A DNA stretch of 12,629 bases from DASQUK01 sp046726215. Lineage in GTDB: Bacteria; Actinomycetota; Acidimicrobiia; Acidimicrobiales; VFJN01. A model generated the notes under the pieces. The model was not told where the DNA came from and ran no database searches. It saw only the letters and a program-made list of their open reading frames with translations. The stretch spans positions 1-12,629 of the forward strand of contig JBKPAA010000003.1 in the NCBI GenBank assembly GCA_046726215.1. Reading direction: 5' to 3'. The first letter of the stretch is position 1. The number at the start of each line of letters is the position of its first letter. Below are positions 1-7,225 of the stretch, piece by piece. A program made the position numbers and the translations under genes.

Positions 1-697
1 GGACACCGCGGCGACCGCCGCGCACGCCGCCCGGCTGGTGGACGCGGGCGTCCGCGGCGTGGTCGTGGCCGGCTCGACCGGTGAGGCCGCGACGCTCGAC
101 CCCGACGAGCGCTCCACCCTCCTCGCCGCCGTGCGCGACGCCGTCGACGGCCGGGTGCCGGTGCTGGCCGGGGCCGGCGCGCCCTCGGCCCGCCAGGCGG
201 TCGCCCTGTCGCGGCGGGCCGCCGACGGGGGAGCCGACGTCCTGCTGGTGCTCTCGCCTCCCGGCGTGGATGACCCCCGCGCCTACTACGAGGCGGTGGC
301 GGGTGCCGTCGAGATCCCGGTCCTCGGCTACCACTTCCCCGCTGCCTCCCGGCCCGGGATCCCGGTCGATCTGCTGCCCGAGCTGCCGATCGCCGGGCTC
401 AAGGACTCCACCGGTGACCCCGAGCGCCTCGCCCTGGAGGCCGACGCGCTCCCCGTCGGCCTGTACACCGGCAGCGCATCGGTGCTGCTCCAGGGGCGGG
501 CGATGGGCTGCAGCGGAGCCATCCTGGCGCTGGCCAACGTCGATCCCGGCGGCTGCGCCCAGGCATGGGACGGCGACGGCGCCTGCCAGCGAGAGCTGAT
601 CAACGGCCACCGGGCGGGCGCCCTCGCCGGGATCTCCGGGCTCAAGCGCACGCTTGCGGCCCTCCACCGCACGTCGCCCGTCACCCGATCGGGGTAA
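1..697 (+). CDS. Dihydrodipicolinate synthase (DapA) family lyase, 5'-truncated by window edge
   Basis: The reading frame is open from base 2 to a TAA at 695-697, giving 231 visible residues; the first codons lie outside the window. The fold is recognisable as the class I aldolase TIM barrel of the DHDPS/N-acetylneuraminate lyase family. Near the N-terminus is a GSTGE pyruvate-binding loop (usual form GTTGE). A tyrosine at 329-331 sits in GYHFP, where DapA enzymes have YNxP. The Schiff-base lysine is at 401-403 in GLKDSTGD, followed by YTGSAS and ALANVDP. In DapA the enzyme condenses pyruvate with aspartate semialdehyde, the step before DapB, and dapB lies 1.7 kb away on the other strand. Only about 97 residues follow the lysine, against about 130 in E. 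coli DapA (from memory), so the C-terminal helical region is short. The altered tyrosine loop and short tail leave other family activities (such as other 2-keto acid aldolases) possible. The family is secure; the exact substrate is not. Confidence 0.85.
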   Translation, partial: DTAATAAHAARLVDAGVRGVVVAGSTGEAATLDPDERSTLLAAVRDAVDGRVPVLAGAGAPSARQAVALSRRAADGGADVLLVLSPPGVDDPRAYYEAVAGAVEIPVLGYHFPAASRPGIPVDLLPELPIAGLKDSTGDPERLALEADALPVGLYTGSASVLLQGRAMGCSGAILALANVDPGGCAQAWDGDGACQRELINGHRAGALAGISGLKRTLAALHRTSPVTRSG

Positions 698-726
698 CAG
701 GCCGACCAACCACGGGCGACGGTCGA

Positions 727-744
727 CGCCGCCGGAGGGCGGCG
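727..744. terminator. GC hairpin between convergent genes
   Basis: CGCCGCC (727-733) pairs perfectly with GGCGGCG (738-744) across a GGAG loop. It lies 29 bases after the stop of the DapA-family gene and next to a longer hairpin at 754-782. No T tract follows on either strand. It may contribute to termination, but a 7-bp GC stem is easy to find by chance in DNA this rich in G and C. Confidence 0.35.
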
Positions 745-753
745 GCCCAAGAC

Positions 754-782
754 TCGTTTCGCAACCTGCGGTTGCGAAACGA
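754..782. terminator. Perfect 13-bp inverted repeat, probable bidirectional terminator
   Basis: TCGTTTCGCAACC (754-766) and GGTTGCGAAACGA (770-782) are exact reverse complements around a TGC loop. The element begins 3 bases beyond the stop codon of the minus-strand acyl-CoA synthetase and 56 bases beyond the stop of the plus-strand DapA-family gene, so it can fold in transcripts from both sides. Neither strand has a T run after the stem, which is common for actinobacterial terminator-like hairpins. Its lower GC content than the surroundings and perfect symmetry also fit a dispersed extragenic palindrome. Confidence 0.65.
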
Positions 783-785
783 ACC

Positions 786-2339
786 TCAGTCCTGGAAGCG
801 GGCCTGCAGCTCGAACTTCAGGATCTTGCCCGAGGGGTTGCGCGGCAGGGCGTCGACGATCTCGAGCTGTTCGGGCAGCCTGCGTGTGATGAGCCCGGCC
901 GCGAGCAGATGGGCCGTCATCTCCTCGAATGCCAGCGGATCGTGCCCGGCGGCCGGCACGACGACCGCGCAGGCCCTCTCCCCGCGCTCCGCATCGCGCA
1001 GGCCGATCACCGCCACGTCGGCGACCTTGGGGTGGGTGAACAGCAGGTCCTCGACGTCCTTCGCGGGGATGTTCTCGCCCTTGCGGATGATCACGTCCTT
1101 CAGCCGCCCGGTGATCGTGAGGTTGCCCGCGCCGTCGAGCCGGCCCAGGTCGCCCGTGCGGAACCAGCCGTCATCGTCGAAGGCGGCGGCGTCGAGCGCC
1201 GGGTCGAGGTACCCGACCGTCACTTGGTGGCCCCGCGCCCGCACCTCGCCCTCGTCGCCGGCGTCGGCTTCCGACCCGTCGGCGCGGACGATGCGCAGGC
1301 GGGTGCCCTCCACCGCCCGGCCCTCGGTGGTCGCCAGCACCCCGTCGTCGTCACCGGCGTCGTTCATCGTGAGGACCGGGGCCTCGGTCAGCCCGTAGCC
1401 CGATACCACCCCGACGCCGAACGCCGCCTTGAGGTCATGGTGCAGGCTGGGTGGCTTGGGCGCGCCCCCGCCGGGGAACGTGCGGACATGGGGGAACAGC
1501 TTCTCGCCCTCGGGCAGCGCCCGCTGGGCGTGGAGGTACACCTGGTGGAAGAAGGTGCCCGCCCCTCCCTGGGTGACCCGCTCCCGGCGCAGGAAGTCGG
1601 GTGTGGACCCGGGATCGAAGGCCTCGTCGAGCAGGAGCGTGAACCCGTGGGCCATGGCCGCGTACATGTACAGGCCGCCGGCCACGTGGGTGAAGGGGAA
1701 CACCAGGGCAAAGCGGTCGTCCTCTGCCAGGTGGAGGCGCTGCGCCATGCCCAGCGAGGCCGCCCGCAGCGCGCGGTCGCCGTGGTGGGCGCCCTTGGGC
1801 TCGGCGGTGGTGCCGGACGTGTAGTAGATGAATCGCACCGGCACGTCATCGCCGTCGACATCGTCGTCGGGGGCCGCGGGAAGGCCGCCGGGGTCGCCTT
1901 GGGGCAACGGCCGGTCGCCGGTACGGTCGGCGACGAGCACCCGGGTCTTGGTCCCGTCGGTCACGGCCGCCGCCATGGCCGCATAGTCGAAGCCCCGCCA
2001 CTCCGACGGCACGACCGCCAACGTCGGCTCGGCCTGCCGGACGATGAAGCCCACCTCCCGCTCCCGGTAGATCGGGATGATCGGGTTCTGGACGGCGCCG
2101 AGCCGGCGCAGCGCCCCGAACAACACCATGGCCTCGATCCACGTGGGCTGGATCCACGACACGACGTCGCCCTGGCTCACCCCGTGGTGGCTCTCCAGGC
2201 CGGCGGCCACCCGCTCGGCGCGGTCCCGATAGGCGCCGAAGGTGATCCGGCGCCCCGTCTCGTCCACCGCCAGCTCGCGGTCGGGCGACCGCTCCGCCCG
2301 GCGGACGATCAGGTCCCAGATGTTCCGCGCCTCGAGCAC
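786..2339 (-). CDS. AMP-forming acyl-CoA synthetase (class I adenylate-forming ligase)
   Basis: A 517-residue protein that would activate a carboxylic acid as an acyl-adenylate and transfer it to CoA. The adenylation core motifs appear in order: YYTSGTTAEPKG (about 172-183, phosphate loop), GYGLTE (314-319), TGDLG (395-399, ribose-binding Asp), GRLKDVIIRKGENI (411-424, hinge and mobile domain) and PRNPSGKILK (499-508, catalytic Lys505). There is no signal peptide or membrane segment, so it is cytosolic. The segment VQNPIIPIYREREVGF (83-98) resembles the cyclohexanecarboxylate-CoA ligase-like branch, but substrate cannot be read from sequence. The GTG start is chosen because a strong GGGAGGGG ribosome site precedes it and the N-terminus then matches the family; the frame stays open further upstream through dapB without meaning. 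The gene begins 17 bases after the dapB stop, so the two are probably co-transcribed. Confidence 0.93.
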   Translation of the reverse strand: MLEARNIWDLIVRRAERSPDRELAVDETGRRITFGAYRDRAERVAAGLESHHGVSQGDVVSWIQPTWIEAMVLFGALRRLGAVQNPIIPIYREREVGFIVRQAEPTLAVVPSEWRGFDYAAMAAAVTDGTKTRVLVADRTGDRPLPQGDPGGLPAAPDDDVDGDDVPVRFIYYTSGTTAEPKGAHHGDRALRAASLGMAQRLHLAEDDRFALVFPFTHVAGGLYMYAAMAHGFTLLLDEAFDPGSTPDFLRRERVTQGGAGTFFHQVYLHAQRALPEGEKLFPHVRTFPGGGAPKPPSLHHDLKAAFGVGVVSGYGLTEAPVLTMNDAGDDDGVLATTEGRAVEGTRLRIVRADGSEADAGDEGEVRARGHQVTVGYLDPALDAAAFDDDGWFRTGDLGRLDGAGNLTITGRLKDVIIRKGENIPAKDVEDLLFTHPKVADVAVIGLRDAERGERACAVVVPAAGHDPLAFEEMTAHLLAAGLITRRLPEQLEIVDALPRNPSGKILKFELQARFQD

Positions 2340-2345
2340 GCTTCC

Positions 2346-2351
2346 CCTCCC
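2346..2351 (-). promoter_or_regulatory. Shine-Dalgarno site fixing the acyl-CoA synthetase start
   Basis: The minus strand reads GGGAGG here, within GGGAGGGG, six bases before the GTG at 2339-2337. It lies in the 17-base gap after the dapB stop and rules out the longer in-frame extension. Confidence 0.75.
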
Positions 2352-2356
2352 GGTTG

Positions 2357-3220
2357 CTAGAGCCCGAGCAGCGGGTCGAGCCCGACTGTCAACCCCGGCC
2401 TGTGCATCACCTGCTTGATGGCCAGGAGCACCCCGGGCATGAAGCTCGATCGGTCGTAGCTGTCGTGCCTCACCGTCAGCGACTGCCCGGTGGTGCCCAG
2501 CAGCACCTCCTGGTGGGCGACGAGGCCCCGCAGGCGCACCGAGTGGACCGGGATGCCGCCCGCGCCGGCGGCACCGCGGGCGCCGGCCAGCACCTCCTTG
2601 CTGGTGGGATCGTCGCCCCAGTCGTCCGACGCCGCGGCCATGCGCTGGGCCGTGAGCACGGCGGTGCCCGAGGGCGCGTCGGCCTTCTGATCGTGATGCA
2701 GCTCGATGATCTCGGCCGACTCGAACCAGGGCGCCGCCAGCTCGGCGAAGCGCATCATGAGCGCGGCCCCGATGGCGAAGTTGGGCGCGATCACGCAGTT
2801 GCTGCGCGTGAACGAGCTGCGGACCCGGTCGTAGTCCTCGGCCGTGAACCCCGTGGTGCCCACCACGGCGTGCACACCGTGCTCGGCGGCCCAGGCGAGG
2901 TTGGCGCGGCAGGCGTCGAGGGTCGTGAAGTCGACCACCACCTCGACGTCCACGCCCAACAGCGCCGACGGGTCGGGGTCGATGTGCACATCGGAGTCGA
3001 CGCCGGTGGCATGGCGCAGGTCGAGCGCGGAGTGGTAGGGATCGATGGCGCCGACGAGCTCGAGCTCGGGATCGGCGGCGACGGCGCCGCACACCGTGCT
3101 GCCCATGCGCCCACCGGCCCCGAAGACGCCGACCCGAACTGTCGTTGCTCCCGGCTCTTGGCCGTCGGCCGGGCCGCTCGGGGCTCGCTCGCCGTCTCGC
3201 CCTTCGGGACGCTCGCTCAC
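2357..3220 (-). CDS. dapB: 4-hydroxy-tetrahydrodipicolinate reductase
   Basis: DapB reduces hydroxy-tetrahydrodipicolinate with NAD(P)H in the diaminopimelate/lysine pathway, feeding peptidoglycan as well as lysine. With the GTG at 3220 the protein is 287 residues. Landmarks are the Rossmann motif VFGAGGRMG (32-40), GTTGFT (121-126), PNFAIGAALMM (146-156) and the substrate motif ELHHDQKADAPSGTA (173-187), with His175/His176 and Lys179 as expected catalytic and binding residues. The dimer/tetramer domain ends in the usual GVLLAIK helix. The GTG is preceded by AGGGTG seven bases away. It leaves about 28 residues, rich in Gly, Glu and Pro, before the first beta strand, where most DapB proteins begin directly with the strand; no ATG, GTG or TTG is present at that point. 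It follows the M16 peptidase by 129 bases, as in other actinobacteria. The stop is TAG. Confidence 0.95.
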   Translation of the reverse strand: MSERPEGRDGERAPSGPADGQEPGATTVRVGVFGAGGRMGSTVCGAVAADPELELVGAIDPYHSALDLRHATGVDSDVHIDPDPSALLGVDVEVVVDFTTLDACRANLAWAAEHGVHAVVGTTGFTAEDYDRVRSSFTRSNCVIAPNFAIGAALMMRFAELAAPWFESAEIIELHHDQKADAPSGTAVLTAQRMAAASDDWGDDPTSKEVLAGARGAAGAGGIPVHSVRLRGLVAHQEVLLGTTGQSLTVRHDSYDRSSFMPGVLLAIKQVMHRPGLTVGLDPLLGL

Positions 3221-3227
3221 GTGGCCG

Positions 3228-3233
3228 CACCCT
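3228..3233 (-). promoter_or_regulatory. Shine-Dalgarno site supporting the dapB GTG start
   Basis: The minus strand reads AGGGTG seven bases before the GTG at 3220-3218. The alternative ATG at 3274-3272 has no comparable site at a usable distance. Confidence 0.5.
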
Positions 3234-3234
3234 A

Positions 3235-3254
3235 GCCCTGCAATCCGGCAGGGC
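3235..3254 (-). other. Small stem-loop just upstream of dapB
   Basis: GCCCTG (3235-3240) pairs with CAGGGC (3249-3254) over an 8-base loop, ending next to the dapB ribosome site in the 129-base space after the M16 peptidase gene. It could mark a processing site or weak attenuator. The stem is short, so chance is a fair explanation. I see no lysine riboswitch signature in this gap. Confidence 0.25.
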
Positions 3255-3349
3255 CCGGGAAACCCGCGTGGCATGTCTGCACCGGCCCTGGTGGGCGCTG
3301 ATTCGTTGCGGTGCTGGCGCGAAGTCGGCGCCGGAACGTCCGCCGGTCC

Positions 3350-4609
3350 TCACCCGAGGACGTCGTCGTCAGCCCGGCCGATGACCGCGAGGGACCGATC
3401 GCCCCCGTACACCCGGGCGGCCACCGCGCCGATGTCGTCGGCGGTGACGGCCGCGATCCGGGCGAGCTGGCTGTCGACGGTCACGATCTCGTCGCGCGCC
3501 ATCAGGCTGCGACCCAGCCGGGCCATGCGCGACGCCGAGTCCTCGAGGCCCAACACCAGCGAGCCCTCGATGAACCCCTTGGCCACGCCTAGCTCGCCCT
3601 CCGTGACCCCCGAGGCGACTAGCTTGCCCACCTCGTCGTCGACGACCTGCAGCAGCTCGCCGGCCCGGGCCGGGGCGGTGCCGGCGTAGATGCCCGCCGA
3701 CCCCGAGTCGTCGTACGTGGACGCCCACGAGTACACCGAGTACGCCAGTCCTCGCTCCTCCCTGACCTCCTGGAACAGCCGGCTGGACATGCCGCCACCC
3801 AGCACCTGGTTGGCGACCATCAGGGCGTAGCGGTCGTCATCGTGATGATTGAGTGCCCGCCAACCGAGGGCCACATGGACCTGCTCGGTGGGGTCGCCCA
3901 GCACCACCCGCGGGTTGGGGTCGCTCGTCGGGGGCTGGCGCACCGGCCGCTCCCCGCCCTCGAGCCGTCCCAGCGTGCCGTCGAACCCGTCGACCAGCTG
4001 CTCGTGCGACAGGTTGCCGGCGGCGACGATCACCAGGTTGCGGGGGCGGTACCAATGGCCGAAGAACTCGGCGATCTGGTCCCTGGTCACCGACTCCACC
4101 GACTGACGCGTGCCGAGGACCTCGCGGCCCAGCGGATGGCCGGGGAACATCGCCTCTGCCAGCAGGGTGTGGACGTGATCCTCCGGCATGTCGAGGTTCA
4201 TGAGGATCTCTTCGAGGATCACCTGCCGCTCCGCCTCGACCTCGTGGAGCCGGAACGCCGGATCGGTCAGCACGTCACCCAGGATCTCCAGGCCCAGCGC
4301 GACCCGGTGGGCCGGTAGTCGGGTGTAGTAGGCGGTGTGCTCGCGGCTGGTGAAGGCGTTCATCTCGCCTCCCACCGCGTCGACGGCCTCCGCGATCTGC
4401 CGAGCGGTGCGCGTCGACGTCCCCTTGAACAGCAGGTGCTCGAGGAAGTGGGATGCGCCCGCCAGCTCGTCGGGCTCGTCACGGCCGCCGACGGCGACCC
4501 AGACCCCGAGGGTCACCGAGCGGGCCTCGGGCATGTGCTCGGTGACCACGCGGATGCCGTTGGCGAGACGGGTCTCGCGGATTTCCTCGGTTGATGCGGC
4601 GGGTGTCAC
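3350..4609 (-). CDS. M16 family zinc metallopeptidase (processing-peptidase-like)
   Basis: A 419-residue single-subunit M16B peptidase related to mitochondrial processing peptidase and to the protease encoded after pnp in many actinobacteria. The inverted zinc motif HFLEH lies at residues 54-58, with FKGT just after it, and the third zinc ligand should be a Glu of ILEEI (131-135). The catalytic Glu of HxxEH (Glu57) is present, so the protein looks active rather than a dead partner subunit. The C-terminal half carries the usual non-catalytic M16 repeat, with LGGGMSSRLFQEVREERGLAY typical of the family's Arg/Tyr region. No signal peptide is visible, so a cytosolic role is likely; the physiological substrate is unknown. 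The GTG start has only a weak GAGG upstream, and the gene begins 29 bases after the pnp stop, so translation probably depends on the pnp transcript. Confidence 0.93.
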   Translation of the reverse strand: MTPAASTEEIRETRLANGIRVVTEHMPEARSVTLGVWVAVGGRDEPDELAGASHFLEHLLFKGTSTRTARQIAEAVDAVGGEMNAFTSREHTAYYTRLPAHRVALGLEILGDVLTDPAFRLHEVEAERQVILEEILMNLDMPEDHVHTLLAEAMFPGHPLGREVLGTRQSVESVTRDQIAEFFGHWYRPRNLVIVAAGNLSHEQLVDGFDGTLGRLEGGERPVRQPPTSDPNPRVVLGDPTEQVHVALGWRALNHHDDDRYALMVANQVLGGGMSSRLFQEVREERGLAYSVYSWASTYDDSGSAGIYAGTAPARAGELLQVVDDEVGKLVASGVTEGELGVAKGFIEGSLVLGLEDSASRMARLGRSLMARDEIVTVDSQLARIAAVTADDIGAVAARVYGGDRSLAVIGRADDDVLG

Positions 4610-4638
4610 GGGGGATGGAACCTCGGCGTCTCGGCAAG

Positions 4639-7035
4639 CTAGCGGCGGCGGCGGCGGCGACCGCGGTCGCCCCGGTCACCGCGGTCACCGCGATCGGCGC
4701 CGGTGCCGACCGACGCCCCCGCCGGGCCCAGGTCACCGAGCTCGGCTCGCAGCTCGGCATCGAACGTGTCCTCGAAGCTCACCGACTCGCTGTCGCTGGG
4801 GGCGGGGGAACCGGCGTCGCGCGACCCGGCCGAACCACCCCCATCGGAGCCACCGGCCCGGGTGGCGGGCGCCGAGGCCAGGCTCAGCGAGACCTTTCCG
4901 TTGGGGTCTACGTCGTCGACCCGCACCTCGACCTCGTCGCCGAGGTCGAGCACGTCCTCGACCTTGTCGATTCGCTTGCCGCCCCCGATCTTCGAGATGT
5001 GAAGCAGGCCGTCGCGCCCGGGGAGGATGTTGACGAACGCCCCGAACTTGGTGATGTTCACGACGCGGCCCGGATAGACCTGACCGACCTCGGCCGTGGG
5101 CGGGTTGAGGATGAGGTTGATCTGCCGGCGGGCCTCTTCGACCGCACCCTTGTCGGTGGATCCGATCGACACGCGGCCCACCATGCCGTCGTCATCGACG
5201 CTCACATCGGCGCCGGTCTCGGTCGTGATGGCGTTGATGACCTTGCCCTTGGGGCCGATCACCTCGCCGATCTTGTCCATCGGGATCTCGAAGCTCACGA
5301 TCTTGGGTGCCGTCTCGCCCACCTCGTCGCGTGGCTCGGCGATCGCGACTCGCATGACCTCCAGGATCTGCATGCGGGCCTCGTAGGCCTGCTGCAGCGC
5401 CTGGGCGAGCACGTCCGCCGGGAGCCCGTCGATCTTGGTGTCGAGCTGCAGGGCGGTGACGAACTCGCTCGTGCCGGCCACCTTGAAGTCCATGTCGCCG
5501 AAGGCGTCCTCGGCGCCCAGGATGTCGGTGAGCGTTGTGTACTTGCCCTCGGCGTACACGAGGCCCATGGCGATGCCGGCCACCGGCGCCTTGATCGGGA
5601 CCCCGGCGTCCATCAGCGACATGGTCGACGAGCACACCGACGCCATCGAGGTGGAGCCGTTCGACGCCAGCACCTCGGACACCAGCCGCAGGACGTAGGG
5701 GAACTCCTCGGTGCTCGGCACCACCGGCAGCAGCGCCCGCTCCGCCAACAGCCCGTGACCGATCTCGCGACGCTTGGGGCTGCCCACGCGACCGGTCTCG
5801 CCGTTGGCCGACGGCGGCATGTTGTAGTGGTGCATGTAGCGCTTGCGATCGCGGTTGCCCAGGTTGTCGAGGATCTGGTCGGTCTTGGGCATTCCCAGCG
5901 TGGTCACGTTCATGACCTGGGTCTCGCCCCGCTGGAACAGTCCCGACCCGTGGGCGGTCGGCAGGACGGCCACCTCGGCCGACAGGGGCCGGATGTCACG
6001 GGCCCCCCGCCCGTCGATCCGTAGGCCCTCGTCCACGATGCGCCGCCGGATGACCTTTTTCTGCAGCGCACGCGCCGCGGCCTTGATCTCGCCGTCGCGC
6101 TCGGGGAACTCGTCGGCGAGCTCGTCACGGATGGCGGCCACGGCCTCGTCGGTGGCGGCGTTGCGCTCGGCCCTGGCCGTCATCTGCGACGCCCGGGACA
6201 GGCGGTCGGTGCCAACCGCCTCGACGCGGGCGAGAACGTCGTCGCCGTAGTCGATCTGCGGCTCCCACGCCACGGGCGTGATCAGGTCGGCGCCCTTGGC
6301 GGCGTCAACCAGCTGCCGCTGCAGCTCGATCGACTCGCGGATCCACTGCTTCGCGGCTTCGAGCCCGCCGGCGATCACCTCTTCGGTGACGTAGGGCGTC
6401 CCGTCCTCATAGAGCTGCCAGGCGCCCTCGGTGCCGCCGGCCTCGACCATCATGATGGCGATGTCGCCGTCGTCGAGCTGGCGCCCGGCGACCACCAGGT
6501 CGAACGTGGCGTTCTCGCTCTGCTCGTAGGTGGGGTGCGGTACCCACCGGCCCTCCGACGACCAGGCGATGCGCACGGCGCCGATGGGACCCTCGAAGGG
6601 AATGCCCGACACCATGAGCGCCGCCGAGGCGCCGTTTATGGCGAGCACGTCATAGGGGTTGTGGCCGTCGACGCCGATGACCGTCACGACGACCTGGGTC
6701 TCGTTCCGGTAGCCGTCGGCGAAGCTCGGGCGCAGCGGCCGGTCGATCAGGCGACAGGTCAGGATGGCCAGGTCGGTCGGCCGGCCCTCCCGCCGGAAGA
6801 AGCTGCCGGGAATCCTCCCGGCGGCGTACATGCGCTCCTCGACATCGACCGTGAGGGGAAAGAAGTCGATGCCCTCGCGCACGCTCGGCGCCGCATTGGC
6901 GGTGACGAGCACCCGCGTCTTGCCGAGGGTGGCAACGACGGCGCCCTGGCTCTGGAACGCAAGCTTGCCGGTCTCGAATGTCAGGGATGTGTCGGTGCCC
7001 GAGATCGGGCTGGACACGACGATGGGATCAGCCAT
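4639..7035 (-). CDS. pnp: Polynucleotide phosphorylase
   Basis: PNPase degrades RNA 3' to 5' phosphorolytically and can add tails; it works as a ring trimer. The 798-residue protein has the first RNase PH-like domain (about 10-150) with FFRREGRP (79-86), the alpha-helical linker (about 260-340), and a second, catalytic RNase PH domain (about 345-550). The latter contains GSPKRREIGHG (418-428) and EDAFGDMDFKVAGT, where Asp510, Asp516 and Lys518 match the E. coli Asp486, Asp492 and Lys494. A KH domain follows with IGPKGK (593-598), then an S1 domain (about 650-720). The last 78 residues are a Gly/Ser/Asp-rich tail ending in repeated GDR units and six arginines. ATG is chosen because AAGGAG lies 8 bases upstream and homologues start there. 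Neighbours are rpsO upstream, with a structured spacer, and the M16 peptidase 29 bases downstream. Confidence 0.98.
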   Translation of the reverse strand: MADPIVVSSPISGTDTSLTFETGKLAFQSQGAVVATLGKTRVLVTANAAPSVREGIDFFPLTVDVEERMYAAGRIPGSFFRREGRPTDLAILTCRLIDRPLRPSFADGYRNETQVVVTVIGVDGHNPYDVLAINGASAALMVSGIPFEGPIGAVRIAWSSEGRWVPHPTYEQSENATFDLVVAGRQLDDGDIAIMMVEAGGTEGAWQLYEDGTPYVTEEVIAGGLEAAKQWIRESIELQRQLVDAAKGADLITPVAWEPQIDYGDDVLARVEAVGTDRLSRASQMTARAERNAATDEAVAAIRDELADEFPERDGEIKAAARALQKKVIRRRIVDEGLRIDGRGARDIRPLSAEVAVLPTAHGSGLFQRGETQVMNVTTLGMPKTDQILDNLGNRDRKRYMHHYNMPPSANGETGRVGSPKRREIGHGLLAERALLPVVPSTEEFPYVLRLVSEVLASNGSTSMASVCSSTMSLMDAGVPIKAPVAGIAMGLVYAEGKYTTLTDILGAEDAFGDMDFKVAGTSEFVTALQLDTKIDGLPADVLAQALQQAYEARMQILEVMRVAIAEPRDEVGETAPKIVSFEIPMDKIGEVIGPKGKVINAITTETGADVSVDDDGMVGRVSIGSTDKGAVEEARRQINLILNPPTAEVGQVYPGRVVNITKFGAFVNILPGRDGLLHISKIGGGKRIDKVEDVLDLGDEVEVRVDDVDPNGKVSLSLASAPATRAGGSDGGGSAGSRDAGSPAPSDSESVSFEDTFDAELRAELGDLGPAGASVGTGADRGDRGDRGDRGRRRRRR

Positions 7036-7051
7036 CGGTCGCTCTCCTTCT

Positions 7052-7070
7052 CGGTGGCGTTCGGCCACCG
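7052..7070 (-). promoter_or_regulatory. Hairpin abutting the pnp ribosome site
   Basis: CGGTGGC (7052-7058) and GCCACCG (7064-7070) form a perfect 7-bp stem with a 5-base loop. In the transcript it ends two bases before GAAGGAG, the pnp ribosome site, so it could stabilise the 5' end of a processed pnp mRNA or influence ribosome access. Confidence 0.45.
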
Positions 7071-7093
7071 GATCGGGGGCGGCGGGCCAGTTC

Positions 7094-7138
7094 CCAGTCG
7101 GCAACTCCCGGGCCGTGGTCCCGGGGGAGGGCGACTGG
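7094..7138 (-). promoter_or_regulatory. Long imperfect stem-loop in the rpsO-pnp spacer
   Basis: CCAGTCG (7094-7100) pairs with CGACTGG (7132-7138). Inside, CTCCC (7105-7109) faces GGGAG (7125-7129) and GGG (7110-7112) faces CCC (7120-7122), with small internal loops and a bulge. In E. coli, and as reported for Streptomyces, the pnp leader carries a hairpin cut by RNase III that lets PNPase control its own synthesis. A structure of this size and place could serve the same purpose here; that is inference by analogy. Confidence 0.5.
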
Positions 7139-7187
7139 CAGCTGACCTTCACGCCGCCGGATTCTGTTGTCTGCCGGTATGCGATGA

Positions 7188-7207
7188 GAGCGGCCCGAGG
7201 GCCGCTC
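7188..7207 (-). terminator. Hairpin after rpsO, possible partial terminator or processing site
   Basis: GAGCGGCC (7188-7195) and GGCCGCTC (7200-7207) form a perfect 8-bp stem with a four-base loop, 18 bases past the rpsO stop. No U tract follows in the transcript. It may act as an attenuating terminator that lowers pnp relative to rpsO, or protect the rpsO mRNA 3' end after cleavage in the spacer. Confidence 0.5.
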
Positions 7208-7225
7208 CCTGTGGCGCTTTCGGCC

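Noticed and set aside
654..2360. 568-codon open frame on the plus strand opposite the acyl-CoA synthetase
   Set aside because: The opposite strand carries a complete enzyme with all family motifs. The antisense product has no recognisable domain and is rich in Gly, Arg, Val and His, as expected for a shadow frame in very GC-rich DNA.
4591..6024. 477-codon plus-strand open frame opposite pnp
   Set aside because: It mirrors the PNPase catalytic, KH and S1 regions, shows no domain of its own, and lacks a supporting ribosome site.
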